A stretch of 64,000 nt of DNA from Pyrrhosoma nymphula (Eukaryota; Arthropoda; Insecta; Odonata; Coenagrionidae), in assembly GCA_963573305.1 (NCBI GenBank), contig OY754335.1, forward strand, positions 15,787,501 through 15,851,500. Direction: 5' to 3'. Below the pieces are notes generated by a model. That model had not been told where the DNA came from and made no database searches. It saw only the letters and a list, made by a program, of their open reading frames with translations. Made by a program: the position numbers and the translations under genes. This document shows positions 61,796 through 64,000 of the stretch, one piece after another. The first letter of the stretch is position 1, and each line of letters opens with the position of its first letter.

Positions 61796-64000
61796 TATCT
61801 TGTACACTTTAGGGCAAAGCATTGCTGTATAATTACCTTTTTGTCTGTTCAAATATAACAGCTCATTTAGTCGATTCATCCTATGTTTGTTGCCGTTGTC
61901 CCTTAGTAATTTAATGAAGCTAAGGTTTCCCATAAATTGGTGGAATAAAACAAAGTTTTCCTTTCATTTAATATAAGCTAAGGTTTCTTTAATTTATTCA
62001 AAATACTTAGTTACGCGAGGGACGTGCCTTTACATTGGATTTACAATCCATATTTTTCACAGGTCGTCGAAGAATATTTCATAATCTCTTTTGATTTCTA
62101 AAAATCGCGGAGGGAGTAAAAAAATAACTCCTAAAGAAGCAGGAAGCAACGAGAGTGAAAAAAAAACTGAAGCAAATTAAGCATTGCTGCCAACCAGATT
62201 ACGTTTAAATTAGGGACACTTTATGGAGTGTTTTTTAATCACCTCAATTTTCAGTTAGCTCCGGGACAATTTTTTTCTCTGTGTATTCATTCGTGAAAAC
62301 ATGCCGATGTTTCGAATTACGTTAAAACCTACCATTAATTCAATGGTCGCATATAAAACGCATTTCTTTGTAGCCCTAATTTATACGATAGGGATGAAAC
62401 TCGTTTCCAGGATTCATCGTTTAATGTGAGGGAAACCCGAAAAAAGAGGTTCATCTGGGTGGAAACGGTATTCGTCTCCATATATCTCTACCGATTTGAA
62501 GCAAGTAAAATAATTAGTCCTGCTTCTTTCACCCCGTTGAATTTTAATTATTTTAGCTGTTACGATAGCACATTATTGAAGAGCAAAGGTCAGTAACATT
62601 ACGCTTCATAAAATTCGCTCTTGAAGAATCGATGTGTTAAAAAATTCAAAGGAGTATATTTTTTCTTCATTAATGTGCATGCATAGGGAGAAATATATAT
62701 CCTCCGCCTATAAAAATTTATAAATTTACCAAGCCAATTGCATCTTTTATTCATTAAATATGGTTTTTGACATTCATATTTCTAGATGTTCTATTTGTTC
62801 ACCATATTATAATTTCCAATTAATGCGAAGAATTTCGTTAAACAGTTTTAGAGGAGCAATTTGGCTATAGGGATTTTAGTTAAGGGCATCAATCAAAATC
62901 GAAAGTCAAAAAGAAAATTTTTTTTGCTCTTTTCCACGTATATTTTCCAATGATATTAACGGTGAATCAACTATGCAAAAATATTTAAACAGGATAAAAA
63001 TACAGGTATTTGTCAAAATGGCGTTCAGTTTCTATTCAGGGAATTAGGTGATCCGATTCTGGAATTAGTGAGCTGGAGGGCATTCGCCATTTGGAAGAGT
63101 AAAGGAGTCAATAGATTGACCTCCAGGCATTATTAAATGTCCGAATATGTCCTTCTGATACCAACATTATCTCCAGTAGATAAAGCTCAGGAAATGGGAT
63201 TTATTGCACAAACGAGAGGGCAAGAGCACTCAAACGGAACACACTGAAATGCAGACCTGACGTTTTTCTTTTCCTTTTTTTTAAATGTGCCAACCTACGT
63301 AGGTTATTTGAACTGTCCGGTGACATTTTAACTGACCAGCTAGACGTGTAATTCGCCTTCCAAAAGGGGATTCCTTCGCTTCACTGCCTTCCAAAAGGTG
63401 ACCACCCGTATGATTTCAAAAAAGCCATTCCTTTGCTGCCTGTGGCATATGAGGTCATAATTTAAAAATAAAATAATCATCAGAATTTTTATTTCCCTCT
63501 TCTCAGTCGTACACAGAAAGTGAGGCGGGAAGTGAGGGAGGCGAGCGGGCCTACAGGACAACAAGCAAATAATATAAACGCTCCTTATGGTACCGAAACG
63601 TCCCTGTTTCTCTCCCCCTCCTCTGCAAGCAACCTTTACTTCTCTCTATTCCCCTAAAACTCAGCCCCTCCCAGATCCTTAATGAAGTTCAAATTTCCAA
63701 GTAAATAGTACAACGTTCTTATTTTCCTCTTTCCTCTTCGTTGTCTGCCTTTCGCAGATGAGATTAATTAGCTCATCCGAGCACAAGAAGAGTTGGGATC
63801 ACAAGTTTGATGTATTTCCTCGAACGCAAGCCCAGGCTCACATTTTTATGTCTGCTTGTCTTAACAATCCTTTTTCATAAAAGAAATGGTGGGTGTTTTC
63901 CTCCCAAATGAGAAGGTTGCTCGTGAAGAATTGATTTCAGACGGGCACGTTTGTTTTTTTCAATGAGGAGATTATCGAAGCTCATTGCAAGTGGGGCAGA
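61796..64000. other. No gene seen
   Basis: AT-rich DNA to the window end, with a pyrimidine-rich patch around 63590-63740. The 74-codon minus frame at 63340-63564 has no recognisable domain. Confidence 0.5.

Overview
The window reads as non-coding, repeat-rich DNA from a eukaryote, most likely an arthropod with a large genome. It is AT-rich, has no bacterial-style gene density, and its only recognisable coding signals are decayed transposable elements. These are two tRNA-derived SINE families, RTE/CR1-like LINE tails, an R2-superfamily-like retrotransposon and a hAT-like DNA transposon. The taxonomic placement is an inference from the element mix and base composition. No host protein-coding exon, rRNA or intact tRNA gene could be supported, and most long ORFs lie in purine- or pyrimidine-skewed DNA where stop codons are rare by composition.

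Layout. 1-200: a G-quadruplex motif and a tRNA-derived SINE (family A). 2904-3097: a nearly complete SINE of a second family (B). 4363-4590: a broken 3' tail of a LINE ORF. 9365-9650: a truncated and a longer SINE B with a 26-nt flanking duplication. About 10797-14260: a full-span but dead retrotransposon carrying an N-terminal region, reverse transcriptase (RT), CCHC finger and restriction-like endonuclease. 20308-21120: two further LINE tails in succession. 21415-21514: an exact 50-bp tandem duplication. 22285-22399: a foldback enclosing a hammerhead-ribozyme-like, Penelope-like motif. 22690-23093: SINE A and SINE B side by side. 34019-36717: a hAT-like transposon with unusually long (about 297 bp) terminal inverted repeats, an 8-bp target duplication and a mutated transposase gene on the minus strand. 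39578-39734 and 44048-44163: two foldback elements sharing a core. 46150-46226: a perfect 30-bp palindrome around an A/T loop.

A second theme is local duplication. Four diverged direct-repeat pairs (29065/29191, 53618/54465, 58337/58832, 61197/61551) and several short tandem copies lie within a few hundred bases of each other, mostly in the last 12 kb. The strongest candidates for something undescribed are the long-TIR hAT-like element with its internal repeated motif, the foldback family, and the paired local repeats.
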